A DNA stretch of 64,000 bases, taken from assembly GCA_903850335.1 (NCBI GenBank), contig CAINLJ010000005.1:1-64000 (forward strand), written 5' to 3'. Shown piece after piece: positions 12,197 to 22,080 of this stretch. The first letter of the stretch is position 1. Every line of letters begins with the position of its first letter. The DNA comes from an uncultured Bacteroidia bacterium (GTDB taxonomy: Bacteria > Bacteroidota > Bacteroidia > Bacteroidales > Prolixibacteraceae). The notes under the pieces are model-generated. The model did not search any database, was not told where the DNA came from, and worked only from the letters and a program-made list of their open reading frames with translations. The position numbers and the translations under genes are program-made.

Positions 12197-14257
12197 TTAT
12201 TCTTCAACAATTGCAACATCCCATGGATTGAGATTAATATTTTCGCCATTGTTCATTGCTCTTTTCGTAAATAAATTTGTGCCTGAATTAAAATTGTACA
12301 CAACATTTAATGACTTGTTAGAATAATTTAGGTAATAATGAATGGCTTTCCCTTTGTCATTGGTTCCTGATTTGATTATAACGGGATACCGGGCTCTATT
12401 TTCTTTTGAAATAAGTCCTAAATCCTCCGCTTTTTTAGTTATGATAGCCGACTGAATTTCATCGTTTACCAGGCACCCTTCGTAGATAAAACTTCCATTT
12501 CCAAATTTGTTTTCTGTTATTGCCGGATATTTTCCAAAAAACTGATCATCATAACTCGCAATGGTTTTGGCATTTTCAGGAATAATAAATTCTACCCAGT
12601 TCGATACTTTGTTGTTTTCGACGCCTACCTTAAACGGATCGTTGCTCAGAGACATTTCGTTAACAGATGAAAATTCCTGATAATAGAATCCTGCTGGCTC
12701 ACGCAATGGACCGGGTGCCTTTTCATGCCGCACTGCGCTGTTTTCATCACAAAACCCGCTTTTCACCGACATTATCACATGGCCTCCCTGTTTTACAAAA
12801 TCGGAGATTTTCGTTAATAAGGCATTGCTTGCAATATACAATGGGGGCACCAGTAGCAATTCGTAACCGGTAAAATCAGGATTGTCGGCAAAAACAAAAT
12901 CAATACCGATGTTCTGACGAAAAGCAGCCCGGTGCATCTGACGCATAACATCGCTATAAACGTTGCCATCTTTTATAGGTAGATAGCCCATTCCAACATC
13001 CGAATCGCGGCTATAAAGGATAGCTACTTTGTTTTTAATTTTCAGGTTCACCAGTTTTGGCCCAATTTCTTTGAGTTCATGGGCTATTTTGCTAACCTCG
13101 TTATAAAACCGGTTAGGCTCCAAATCATGACCTAAAACTCCCTTCCAGTAGGTTTCCTGACCATAGTGAATCGAGTGCCAATGCCAGTATTCGACCATGT
13201 TGGCACCCGAAGCAAGGTGTGAATAAACAAATAGCCTGGGCTGCCCGTCAAATGGAGGATATTGTCCTTTGGCGTCCCAACCTATAGCCTGTGCGTTAGT
13301 TTCTGTAATTAGAAAGTTGGTTTTCTTCAAACTTCTATAAACATCGTCCGCCCAGATTACGTCTTCACCTTTAACTTTATCCTGTGTGTCATGGTAAATG
13401 TTTAATGACATAATATCCAATGATTTACTGGCAGAACACTGATCGATGCTTGTGAGCCAGGGCATAAAATCATGTGTTACAAACTGGTCTTTTCGTTTGT
13501 ATTCGTTTACAATCGAAGCCTGCCATTTGATAAAATCGGCCGGAACTTTCATAACAAACCTGTCCCATTCCAATTTGTAGCAGGGATTACGTGTACCCTG
13601 CCGTGATGGAAATTCATCCCAATCATTTAATGTCATTCCCCAATATTGCAAACCCCAGGTTCTATTCAGCGAATCGACAGTTTTATATTTGTTTTTCAGG
13701 TAATCGACAAAATTACCCTGCATATCGGAATTTGCCGCACCATAGGTCGAGGTCTCATTGTCAACCTGGAAACCAATAACAGAAGGATGTTTGGCATAAT
13801 GTTCGGCTACCTTCCTGATGATGCGTTCACAATAAAACAAATAGGTTGGATTGGTCAGGTCTGTATTCTGCCTTATTCCGTAAGAATTGACTGAGCCATC
13901 GAGGCGAACTGCAAGAATTTCGGGATGTTTCTTCGCCATCCATGCCGGAATGGAATAGGTGGGTGTTCCAATAATAACTTTAATTCCGGCTTTCTCCATA
14001 CGGTCAACTACCCTATCGAGCCAGGAGAATTCAAAAACACCGTCATTCGGTTCAAATAGACTCCATGTAGATTCGCCCATTCGGACAACATTAATCCCGG
14101 CATCTTCCATCATCTGAACATCTTTCTCCAGTCGCTCGTAAGGCATATATTCGTGGTAATAAGCGACACCATACAATATGTTATTAAACTTTGCATCCTG
14201 CGATTTTGCGGCAATCGCAGTGATTAAAAATAAAAGAGATACAATTATTCTTTTCAT
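12197..14257 (-). CDS. GH42 beta-galactosidase, secreted
   Basis: A 686-residue protein with a signal peptide ending near AKSQD. The GH42 TIM barrel starts at LYGVAYYHEYMPYERLEKD and holds E168 in QVDNETSTYG (acid/base) and E319 in FLITETNAQ (nucleophile). Trimerisation-type (about 400-600) and C-terminal beta domains follow. Most GH42 enzymes are cytoplasmic, so the signal peptide places this one in the periplasm with the other debranching enzymes. It probably removes beta-D-galactose from oligosaccharide side chains or plant galactans. It is preceded by a 147-bp gap that contains a possible promoter -7 element. Confidence 0.93.
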   Translation of the reverse strand: MKRIIVSLLFLITAIAAKSQDAKFNNILYGVAYYHEYMPYERLEKDVQMMEDAGINVVRMGESTWSLFEPNDGVFEFSWLDRVVDRMEKAGIKVIIGTPTYSIPAWMAKKHPEILAVRLDGSVNSYGIRQNTDLTNPTYLFYCERIIRKVAEHYAKHPSVIGFQVDNETSTYGAANSDMQGNFVDYLKNKYKTVDSLNRTWGLQYWGMTLNDWDEFPSRQGTRNPCYKLEWDRFVMKVPADFIKWQASIVNEYKRKDQFVTHDFMPWLTSIDQCSASKSLDIMSLNIYHDTQDKVKGEDVIWADDVYRSLKKTNFLITETNAQAIGWDAKGQYPPFDGQPRLFVYSHLASGANMVEYWHWHSIHYGQETYWKGVLGHDLEPNRFYNEVSKIAHELKEIGPKLVNLKIKNKVAILYSRDSDVGMGYLPIKDGNVYSDVMRQMHRAAFRQNIGIDFVFADNPDFTGYELLLVPPLYIASNALLTKISDFVKQGGHVIMSVKSGFCDENSAVRHEKAPGPLREPAGFYYQEFSSVNEMSLSNDPFKVGVENNKVSNWVEFIIPENAKTIASYDDQFFGKYPAITENKFGNGSFIYEGCLVNDEIQSAIITKKAEDLGLISKENRARYPVIIKSGTNDKGKAIHYYLNYSNKSLNVVYNFNSGTNLFTKRAMNNGENINLNPWDVAIVEE

Positions 14258-14404
14258 ATAAAAATTATTTATTAGGAGCGAAGCGGACAGTTCGAATCAT
14301 GTACATAGTTTTAAACATTATATTGCAGCAAAGCTATAAATTTGATTTTAGATCAGTTGTATTATATTATTGATTTTCATTATTTTATAGTAAATACTTT
14401 AGAA
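14258..14404 (-). promoter_or_regulatory. Candidate internal promoter upstream of GH42
   Basis: The minus strand reads TAGCTTTG at 14336-14329, an exact match to the Bacteroidota -7 consensus TAnnTTTG. It lies about 72 bp before the GH42 start, in the longest gap of this part of the operon. No clear TTTG appears at the expected -33 position, only AT-rich DNA. A secondary promoter for GH42 onwards is possible. Confidence is limited because only one of the two elements fits. Confidence 0.3.
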
Positions 14405-16729
14405 CTATTCTGAAAATACAATCACATCCTTCATCCTCTCCTGCGGGAGAACTTTAAGGCTTTCTATTATGCCCTTTTTAAAAATGCATTCAACTGTGGT
14501 ATTTTTTGGAGCACACATTTTAAACGACACATCCCAGTTTTTAGGCCACGCAGGGAAAAGGATTATGCGGTTATCAGAGGTTTGCATCAACATTTCCTGA
14601 AGGCCAATCATTCCGCTTCCACCCCAGTTATGGTCTGGAGTCCAGTCAAATCCAGGTCCCCAGAAAGCAGGGAAGCGTCTTCCGGAATCCTGAAGTTTTT
14701 TTATACACAGATCAGCAGCTTCTGTAGTTAAACCTAAATCGGCAGCCCAGATATTATCCTGTTTCCATCCCATTGAGCTACGAAATTCAATCACCTTGGG
14801 ATCATATTTCCAGGTGTTTAGTGCAATGTCCAGATCAGATTTCCCAACCCCGAAGATATGCCAGGGAAAAACAGGGTATAATTGGGGCGATTCGCTATTC
14901 TGTATCCGTTCCCATGTGATTGCCGGAGAAATACATGTATTACCATTAATTTGCCGGTAAGGAATTGGAGGAATTCGGTTTAGCATTGTTTCCCAATCCT
15001 TTCGCTTGTCAGTCGAAAGATAGCCGGAAGGCAATGCAAGCATACCTTTTATGACGGTTTGCAATGCAGCTATGGTTGAACTTGAATTATATGCCATTTT
15101 ATAAGTTTCAGCACCTGATCCAGGATAAAGAATCAATTTACCATCACCATCGAGTATGTTTGATCCTCGTTGTTTGGAAAGATACTGATAGTGTTCATTA
15201 AAAAAGGTAAGACAGCTTTTGATCAAAGGCATATATTCCGAAATATCCTTCCTTGCGTAGCGATTCGTTTCCAGAATCATATAACAAAATTCGAGTGAGG
15301 TATCCCACAGATATTCAAGCCATGCATTGTATTCCATCCCTTTGTCGTAGCCCTCTGGACGCTTCCATCCATATTCTGATGGATTTGGAAGACCATAATT
15401 CTCCATCTGTTCGGTGAAGCTGGCACCTTTGTGTCCCCAGGCAACTTCAGTTCTGATTTCGGCATTCCGCAAGGCCTTCATGTAGAAATCGAACTGCGGT
15501 TTCATCAAGTCGAAGTCACCGGTTTTGAGCATTGGAAAGTAAACAAGCCGCTGGTTTTGAGCAGTCATGGTTCCACCACACCAATTGCGGAAATCGGGAG
15601 TAAATTTCTTATTGGCGTCTGTAAATTCAGGATCGTAAGTAAACAATCCGCCATTAAATTTGGTTGGAGAACTTCCAAATGCATTACAGCCCAGCATATA
15701 GCGGAACAGCTGGTAATTTCGGCCTACCTGCCATTCAGGGCTATTACCTGAAGCTTTATCCGGTTGAATTTGAATGTAACTTCTGTTCCAGTATTGGTTC
15801 CACCAGTCGAGAGTTTTTGCTTTGGCTGTTTTTTTATTATCAATGGCATCCTGCATAACCTTTTTTAAACCTGATTGCCATTCTTCAATGGTGTTGGTTT
15901 GTTGGGTATACAAATAAATCGTCAAATCCTGTTTTCGTGAAGGTGATTTGCTGATTAGTTTCCAGCCTGAATAATTGGTATCAACGTATTTTCCATCTTT
16001 AATTCCGTCAGCAATTGAGTTGCTGAACTGCATAAATCCACCAAATGTATTATTTTTTAAAGGGTTAAACAACTTATCTTTAACCCCATCCAGACCCTGA
16101 AGTTTAACATTATCATCGAAGACTGTATAATCTTTATTCCTATGATAAAACAGGACATTGTTTCCTTCGAAAACCATGATATCTTTTCGTGTATATGTGG
16201 TATCGAAAGGGGCAAATTTGTATGAATTCTGGAAATTTTCTCCAGGTCGAAGCTTGAAATCAGCCCTGCGCCAGCTTTCATAGGTAGCTTCGGCTGAAAC
16301 CGGTTTTGTAGAATTGATTTCCAAATGGATGACCGGTCTAAATACATCGACCCATAGAATTGCTTCGATTGCAGTTTCGCCATTTACTCCGGAAATTTTT
16401 ACAAATCCGCTGTTTAGATCCAGTTCTTGTTTAAAACCCTTTTCACCAAAGGGATTTGGCGAGAACTTAATCCGTACACGACCTAATTTATCCAATCCAT
16501 TGTTTTCGTCAAAGGCATCCGATTTACCGATATAGAAAAGCAATTCGTTGTTTTCTACCCACACATTCAAGCCAATATCACCACCTCCACAAGGCATCGA
16601 TTCAGAAGAATTTTTGCTTTGGCTGGTCCAGATCGTATTGTAATTGGCTGGAATCCTTGGCAATATCTGAGAATTTGATCCTATACTTATACATAAAGCT
16701 AATGCCAGAAAGCAGATTTTTGAATCCAT
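14405..16729 (-). CDS. DUF5703 / GH95-related six-hairpin glycosidase, secreted
   Basis: The start at 16729 is chosen because it opens a good signal peptide (MDSKICFLALALCISIGSNSQ); the frame is open for 14 more codons upstream. The mature protein begins with a DUF5703-type beta-sandwich (NYNTIWTSQSKNSSESMPCG, GGDIGLNVWVENNELLFYIG) at about 25-300. An (alpha/alpha)6 toroid follows, with tryptophan-rich motifs such as FWGPGFDWTPDHNWGG near the C-terminus. It resembles GH95 in architecture but lacks the GH95 motif LQEW...HRHxSHL, so it belongs to a separate and poorly characterised group. Removal of a terminal sugar from the same glycan is inferred from context. Substrate unknown. Confidence 0.7.
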   Translation of the reverse strand: MDSKICFLALALCISIGSNSQILPRIPANYNTIWTSQSKNSSESMPCGGGDIGLNVWVENNELLFYIGKSDAFDENNGLDKLGRVRIKFSPNPFGEKGFKQELDLNSGFVKISGVNGETAIEAILWVDVFRPVIHLEINSTKPVSAEATYESWRRADFKLRPGENFQNSYKFAPFDTTYTRKDIMVFEGNNVLFYHRNKDYTVFDDNVKLQGLDGVKDKLFNPLKNNTFGGFMQFSNSIADGIKDGKYVDTNYSGWKLISKSPSRKQDLTIYLYTQQTNTIEEWQSGLKKVMQDAIDNKKTAKAKTLDWWNQYWNRSYIQIQPDKASGNSPEWQVGRNYQLFRYMLGCNAFGSSPTKFNGGLFTYDPEFTDANKKFTPDFRNWCGGTMTAQNQRLVYFPMLKTGDFDLMKPQFDFYMKALRNAEIRTEVAWGHKGASFTEQMENYGLPNPSEYGWKRPEGYDKGMEYNAWLEYLWDTSLEFCYMILETNRYARKDISEYMPLIKSCLTFFNEHYQYLSKQRGSNILDGDGKLILYPGSGAETYKMAYNSSSTIAALQTVIKGMLALPSGYLSTDKRKDWETMLNRIPPIPYRQINGNTCISPAITWERIQNSESPQLYPVFPWHIFGVGKSDLDIALNTWKYDPKVIEFRSSMGWKQDNIWAADLGLTTEAADLCIKKLQDSGRRFPAFWGPGFDWTPDHNWGGSGMIGLQEMLMQTSDNRIILFPAWPKNWDVSFKMCAPKNTTVECIFKKGIIESLKVLPQERMKDVIVFSE

Positions 16730-16777
16730 TTTTGTGGTTATTGGATGTATTGATTCTGTATGAAAATTCAAATTTAA

Positions 16778-18448
16778 TTAATCTTTTGGTGTCAACGCTT
16801 TATAAGTTGCCCAATCAAAAGTAGCGCTTGCCGGGGTTTGCGCATAAGCGTACAACCCAAAATAAGTGCCAACGAAACCTCCTGCAATATCCGTGCTGAG
16901 GTATTTCCCATCCTGCAATTTTCCAAAAGGCGACCAAACTTCGTTGTTAAAACTATATTTGAAGCTGTAGTCACTGCCCTTTGCCTCAATTCGTAAATAT
17001 ACAAAAGGCTCTCCGTTATAATCCTTTAGTTTGTCGATTTGAATTTCGCCTGAAGCAGAAGAGAGTGAGAGCAAGTAGCTTCCTTTTGCTTGTCGAATAA
17101 CAAACTTGTAGTAGTATTTTTCATTTTGAAAAGCAACTAACCCCGCTTCCAATTCTTTCCCGATTTCCAGCTTAACGGCAGTGGACATTTCGCAATTGCT
17201 ATGTTGCTGACGGTGCCCAATAAATGACGGATTCGCTTTTTCTGAGATACTAACTGGCCTGGCCTTAAGAATCAAATTGTTATTTTTAAGCTGATACCAC
17301 TTCTCCTTTGGAGTGCGGATGAAATTCCAATCCGGTAATAATTCACGCCTGTTAAAGTCATCACGCCAGTTGGCCGAATATTCTGAAAAAGTCTTTTCTG
17401 ATGAATTTGCTGTTAATTGAGATTTAACTTCCAAAGGAATTGCTTCCCCTCTTGAAAGGATTACCGGCCATTCGCTGCTCCAGTCAACCGGAAGAAAAAA
17501 AGTCTGGCGACCAGTATTATAATAATTTCCAATATAGGGTTGACATGCAAGAAAGACAGCCATCCAATCACCATGTATAGTCTGAACCAAATCAGCATGG
17601 CCAGAGCAAATAATAGGATTTAGACGATCTACAGCTAAATCACGCTGAGTCAGTATTGGGTTTCCGGTATAAACTTCGTAAGGTCCCCAAATTGTTTTGC
17701 TGCGAAAAATAACCTCCGAGTGATTCTCTCCTGTTCCACCTTCGGCTGCCATAAGAAAATAATAGCCCTTGTTTTGGTATATGTGCGGGCCTTCAATCCA
17801 GATTGGTTTCTTTGCAAGATCGGTTCCACCATTAATAACAATTTTTCGCTCGCCAACCAGCCTTTGTGTTTTGAGGTCAAATTCCTGGAGCCAAATGGCC
17901 CTGTGTCCTTCGTAAAGTGGCTTATTTTCAGGAGAAGACCCATTGTTTAAAATGTATACTTTCCCGTTCTCATCAAAAAAGAATGACGGATCAATACCAT
18001 CGATTTCAGGAAGCAAGATCGGATCGGACCATGGGCCAGCAGGATTTTTGGCAGTAACAAAGAAATTCCCATTTCCTTCAACAAAAGTCGTCACCATATA
18101 AAAGACACCATTATTGTAACGGATTGTCGGAGCAAATATTCCTTTTGAAATACCTTGGTTTGTAATGTTTAACTGCGAAGGCCGATTCAAAACATGACCG
18201 ATTTGTTTCCAGTGTACCAAATCAGTACTATGAAAAATTGGCACTCCCGGAAAGTACGCAAACGAAGAGTTAACAAGGTAATAATCAGGTCCAACCCGGC
18301 AGATACTCGGGTCGGGATAAAAGCCTGGAAGAATGGGATTTTGAACTACCTTGGATTTGATACCTTGAGCCGTTGAATAGCAGGTCATACAAGCCAGTAA
18401 CAAATAGACAAAAAGCAATTTATACTTAAATCTGGTTTTCATTTCCAT
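16778..18448 (-). CDS. GH43 beta-xylosidase / alpha-L-arabinofuranosidase with C-terminal beta-sandwich, secreted
   Basis: The start at 18448 (MEMKTRFKYKLL) opens directly into a signal peptide ending near YSTAQ and overlaps the end of the preceding GH43 gene by about 23 bp; longer starts lie further inside that gene. The catalytic propeller has the triad Asp in FYPDPSICR, Asp in GIDPSFFFD and Glu in IEGPHIY. A second domain from about residue 370 (YSANWRDDFNRRELLPDW) is the concanavalin-like C-terminal module found in the beta-xylosidase-rich clade of GH43. It probably releases xylose or arabinose from xylan fragments in the periplasm or at the cell surface. The partner is the upstream GH10 xylanase. 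Exact specificity is not readable. Confidence 0.88.
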   Translation of the reverse strand: MEMKTRFKYKLLFVYLLLACMTCYSTAQGIKSKVVQNPILPGFYPDPSICRVGPDYYLVNSSFAYFPGVPIFHSTDLVHWKQIGHVLNRPSQLNITNQGISKGIFAPTIRYNNGVFYMVTTFVEGNGNFFVTAKNPAGPWSDPILLPEIDGIDPSFFFDENGKVYILNNGSSPENKPLYEGHRAIWLQEFDLKTQRLVGERKIVINGGTDLAKKPIWIEGPHIYQNKGYYFLMAAEGGTGENHSEVIFRSKTIWGPYEVYTGNPILTQRDLAVDRLNPIICSGHADLVQTIHGDWMAVFLACQPYIGNYYNTGRQTFFLPVDWSSEWPVILSRGEAIPLEVKSQLTANSSEKTFSEYSANWRDDFNRRELLPDWNFIRTPKEKWYQLKNNNLILKARPVSISEKANPSFIGHRQQHSNCEMSTAVKLEIGKELEAGLVAFQNEKYYYKFVIRQAKGSYLLSLSSASGEIQIDKLKDYNGEPFVYLRIEAKGSDYSFKYSFNNEVWSPFGKLQDGKYLSTDIAGGFVGTYFGLYAYAQTPASATFDWATYKALTPKD

Positions 18449-19406
18449 TAATTGTTTGAATTGTTCCATCTTCGTTGTAATCAAGTTTGATTACTTTAAG
18501 GCTACGCAGCCATGTTCTTCCTCCTGAGGGTACACAGTCATGAAAAAACAAATACCATTTCCCATTAAATTCAGTGATAGCATGATGAGTCGTCCAACCG
18601 ACAACAGGAGTCAGAATCACACCCTGATAGGTAAATGGTCCGTAAAGATTATCTCCTGTAGCATAACACAATAAATGAGTGTCACCTGTAGAATATGAAA
18701 AATAGTATTTACCGTTGTAAATGTGCATCCACGAAGCTTCGAAGAAACGGTTTTCCTGTCCTGCCTTCATCATTGTACCATCCTGATTCAGGATGACAAC
18801 AGGTCTTGGTTCCTCAGCAAAATCAAGCATATCCTCCGACAAACGGACTACCCTTGATCGTAAGGCCAACTCATCACCGGAAGGCAAAAAGGCGTTTTCA
18901 AGTGCTTTGTTGTCTTTGTAACGTTGCAACTGTCCACCCCATAAACCTCCGAAATATATATAATGAGTTCCATCATTATCTTTAAATACGGCAGGGTCGA
19001 TGCTGTAACTTCCTCTAACAGGATCAGGCTTAGGAATGAACGGGCCTTCTGGACTATTGGAAACAGCGACGCCCAATCGAAATATATCATTCTTGTCTTT
19101 TAACGAAAAATACATATAGTATTTACCGTCTTTAAATGCCACATCACAATCCCACAACTGGCGTCCGGCCCACGGAATATCACCAACCTTAAGCACAACG
19201 CCGTGGTCAGTCAATGGTTCGTTTTCGATATCTGATGCAGAGAAAACATGGTAATCATTCATATCAAAATGATCGCCGTTATCATTCTCCGGAATACCCG
19301 ATTCGCGGTCATGGGAAGGATAGATATAAAGTTTCCCTTCGAAGACATGAACAGCAGGGTCGGCCATGAAATCATCCTCAATTAAATACCTTGACTTTTG
19401 CATCAT
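18426..19406 (-). CDS. Cytoplasmic GH43 glycosidase
   Basis: A 326-residue GH43 propeller with no signal peptide (it starts MMQKSRYLIEDDFMADPAV), so it acts in the cytoplasm. The acidic triad is Asp in FMADPAV, Asp in SYSIDPAV and Glu in RFFEASW. Its ATG overlaps the GH10 stop in an ATGA arrangement. It comes soon after the inner-membrane symporter gene, which fits a role in finishing imported short xylo- or arabino-oligosaccharides. Its C-terminus overlaps the next GH43 start. It shares the ADPxxxVFxGKLYxxPSHD opening with the GH43-CBM6 protein at 22081-23430, so the two are probably related clade members working on the two sides of the membrane. Confidence 0.87.
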   Translation of the reverse strand: MMQKSRYLIEDDFMADPAVHVFEGKLYIYPSHDRESGIPENDNGDHFDMNDYHVFSASDIENEPLTDHGVVLKVGDIPWAGRQLWDCDVAFKDGKYYMYFSLKDKNDIFRLGVAVSNSPEGPFIPKPDPVRGSYSIDPAVFKDNDGTHYIYFGGLWGGQLQRYKDNKALENAFLPSGDELALRSRVVRLSEDMLDFAEEPRPVVILNQDGTMMKAGQENRFFEASWMHIYNGKYYFSYSTGDTHLLCYATGDNLYGPFTYQGVILTPVVGWTTHHAITEFNGKWYLFFHDCVPSGGRTWLRSLKVIKLDYNEDGTIQTINGNENQI

Positions 19407-20515
19407 TTGAATTTTTCTGCGAGTTTAATCATCTCATCAACTACAGGTTTGCGTTGATTATTTCGGTCGAAAAGCATTGGATAATCTTTTCTCCCATGGA
19501 TCGGGAAATTATTTAGCCATGTTGAGTTATCAGTCAATCCCCAAACAGTCACACGATCAACCACATCCCTGTATTTCAGGAAAAGCCCAAACATATCCAG
19601 TATACGTTTATTCCATTTCTGTTGAATAACATCCGGCACTCCATCGCGGTAAGGATCCATTTCTTTGGAGTAATTGAAATTGGCAGAAACATTTGCACCC
19701 TCATATGGACTTGGAAGAATGGAAATATCCCATTCTGTTATAAGGATATGAATCCCCGCATCCCTTAATTTTTTGAAGCTGGCTTCTGTGGAATCAAGCG
19801 TAGGTAAATTCATATGCATGTGCGACTGCGATCCAACAGCATCAATGCGGCATCCTGCAGTCCTGAGATCTTTTACTAATTCTACGATCGCATCGCACTT
19901 TGAAGGAGTTTCAACATTGTAATCGTTGTAGTACAATTCTGCATTTGGATCAGCTTCATGAGCAAACTGAAAGGCATATTTGATGAAATCCTTACCCAGA
20001 ATCTGGTAGAATTTGCTTTTACGATATGAGCCATCATCTTCAAAAGCTTCGTTAACAACATCCCAGCCCTTTATCCTCCCCTTATAACGGCCAACAACTT
20101 TAGAAATATGCTGGCGCATCCTTTCTTTCAACTCCTCAGGAGAAACATCTTTTCCATCAGCATCTATGAAGAACCATTTACCTATCTGAGAATGCCAGAT
20201 GAGACAGTGACCCGTTATAGCCTGGTTGTTTTTCTCTCCAAACGTAACCAGTTTGTCGGCATCTTTCCAGTAATACCTGTTTTTTTTCGGATGAATAGGC
20301 TGTGGTTTCATGCAGTTTTCCGGTACAATTGCACTGAATTCTTTCGAAATCAATTCCGTTTCGATAGGGTTAATCCCCTTAACCTGATTCATATTGACGG
20401 CAACACCAAAAAGAAATTCACCTTTAGTAGCTTCACCCAATGACTTTTGTGCCATGCTATGTAAAGTAGCCAGCAAAACAATCACCGTAACTGCAGAAAT
20501 AAGTTCGATTTTCAT
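19403..20515 (-). CDS. GH10 endo-1,4-beta-xylanase, secreted
   Basis: The start at 20515 gives the signal peptide MKIELISAVTVIVLLATLHS; a GTG that overlaps the symporter stop (GTGA) 42 bp upstream could start a longer form. The GH10 barrel is complete at about 330 residues. In the longer numbering, E170 in WDVVNEAFED is the acid/base and E275 in ILITEWDIS the nucleophile. The usual motif is ITELD, so the tryptophan after the nucleophile is a local variant. NxMKP and HCLIWHSQ of the -1 subsite are present. There is no binding module. It cleaves the xylan backbone, probably on oligosaccharides brought in by SusCD. This is the strongest evidence for a xylan substrate. Confidence 0.95.
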   Translation of the reverse strand: MKIELISAVTVIVLLATLHSMAQKSLGEATKGEFLFGVAVNMNQVKGINPIETELISKEFSAIVPENCMKPQPIHPKKNRYYWKDADKLVTFGEKNNQAITGHCLIWHSQIGKWFFIDADGKDVSPEELKERMRQHISKVVGRYKGRIKGWDVVNEAFEDDGSYRKSKFYQILGKDFIKYAFQFAHEADPNAELYYNDYNVETPSKCDAIVELVKDLRTAGCRIDAVGSQSHMHMNLPTLDSTEASFKKLRDAGIHILITEWDISILPSPYEGANVSANFNYSKEMDPYRDGVPDVIQQKWNKRILDMFGLFLKYRDVVDRVTVWGLTDNSTWLNNFPIHGRKDYPMLFDRNNQRKPVVDEMIKLAEKFK

Positions 20516-20553
20516 TTGTCTATTCTTTTTTGTTACTTTTTTACTATGATCTT

Positions 20554-22005
20554 TCACTTCCTTCGTGTTTTCAATTCTTCTTCAATCCTTACTTCCATTT
20601 TCTTATCAATTACATAGAAATAAAGCAGACCAATACCTACGAAGAATGGAATTGATGGGTATATACTAACGAGTAACCTGGCTCCGTCTGAAACAGAATC
20701 TGGCTGAATGATTTCTTGCCCGGCAACAATACCTTCCCTTGCAATGTAACCGTGCAAACTTAAAATCCAGGTAACTAAGGCACCTCCTATCGAGAGTCCG
20801 GCTTTAAGTCCGACCATCATTGCAGAAAAGATGATTCCGGTAGCTCTGCGGTTTGTATTCACCTCCGAATAATCAGCAACATCAGCAATCATAGCCCACA
20901 GAACTGGAATTGTAATTCCATAAAAAAATCCATGCAGAATCTGGGAGACAAACATCAGGAGCACATTGTCCCGTTTAAAAAAGATAAAAATCAGGATAAA
21001 TATGGTAGCAGCAAGTAATCCATACTTATAAACATCCCGCTTACCATATCTATCTGCGAGCTTTTTTGAAAATGAAATTCCTGCAATCATGAAGATAATA
21101 CCTCCTGCATTGAATAACCCGAAACCCGCTGCCACCGGATCAGATCCAAAGAAATTAATACCTAAATCGGATAATCCAGCAATTACAGGACTAATAAATT
21201 TAGCCAAAGCAACTTTATCCACATAATTATTAAAATAGTATACATAAGAACCACCTTTCATTGCAAGGGTAATAAACACCAAAATGGTCAGACTAAGCAT
21301 GATTAGCCAGGGTCTATTGTGTACCAGGTCAGAAAGATCTTCTTTTATTGATGATTTTTGATCTTGTTTTGGAACAACACGCTCCTTAGTAGTTAAAAAT
21401 GTGATAAGTAACATAATTGTGCCAACAATAGTCATCCATGTCATTACAGATTCAATTCCAACTGCCTTATCCCCGTGACCAGCATATATAATAATGGGCA
21501 GCATAAACACCTGTACAAAAAACTGGGCAACCATAACTGCAACAAAACGGAAGGACGAAATACTATTCCGCTCTCCCATATCCCCTGTGATGACCCCACT
21601 TAAAGCCGAGTAAGGTAAGTTACTTGATGCATACAACATCAACAAAAGTGAATAGGTAGCAACGGCATATATGAGTTTTCCCTTGTACGGGAAATTTGGA
21701 GTTGAAAATGTAAGAAGTGCAACAACACCCAAGGGTATAGCTGTGTAGAGTATCCAGGGTCTGAACTTTCCCCATTTCGAATTAGTCCGGTCTGCCAATA
21801 TTCCAATGATCGGATTAAATATAAAAGCTGCTGTCAATCCAACACCAAGCATTATAATAGAAGCATCGGCGCTTTTAAGGCCATAAATATCAGTATAGAA
21901 AAAAGCTAAATAGGTAATTAAGGTCTGGAATACCAGGTTGGCAGCCAGATCGCCCAAGCTGTAACCAATTTTCTCAAATACTGAAATTTTTTGTGTGATT
22001 TTCAT
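20554..22005 (-). CDS. GPH-family sugar:cation symporter (MFS)
   Basis: A 483-residue inner-membrane protein with about 12 hydrophobic segments. The N-terminus (FEKIGYSLGDLAANLVFQ) and the loop GILADRTNSKWGKFRPW are typical of the glycoside-pentoside-hexuronide family that includes MelB and xylose-oligomer transporters. It probably moves short oligosaccharides from periplasm to cytoplasm with Na+ or H+. Its stop overlaps a GTG in front of the xylanase, and the cytoplasmic GH43 follows, so transport and intracellular cleavage are coupled. This links the outer-membrane SusCD step to cytoplasmic metabolism. Substrate specificity is inferred from the neighbours. Confidence 0.9.
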   Translation of the reverse strand: MKITQKISVFEKIGYSLGDLAANLVFQTLITYLAFFYTDIYGLKSADASIIMLGVGLTAAFIFNPIIGILADRTNSKWGKFRPWILYTAIPLGVVALLTFSTPNFPYKGKLIYAVATYSLLLMLYASSNLPYSALSGVITGDMGERNSISSFRFVAVMVAQFFVQVFMLPIIIYAGHGDKAVGIESVMTWMTIVGTIMLLITFLTTKERVVPKQDQKSSIKEDLSDLVHNRPWLIMLSLTILVFITLAMKGGSYVYYFNNYVDKVALAKFISPVIAGLSDLGINFFGSDPVAAGFGLFNAGGIIFMIAGISFSKKLADRYGKRDVYKYGLLAATIFILIFIFFKRDNVLLMFVSQILHGFFYGITIPVLWAMIADVADYSEVNTNRRATGIIFSAMMVGLKAGLSIGGALVTWILSLHGYIAREGIVAGQEIIQPDSVSDGARLLVSIYPSIPFFVGIGLLYFYVIDKKMEVRIEEELKTRRK

Positions 22006-22080
22006 AGGTTAATAATTTATGAGAACTCAAAGATTTTATTAAAATAATTTTTCAGAATATTTATGGGTTCGCTGCATGAA

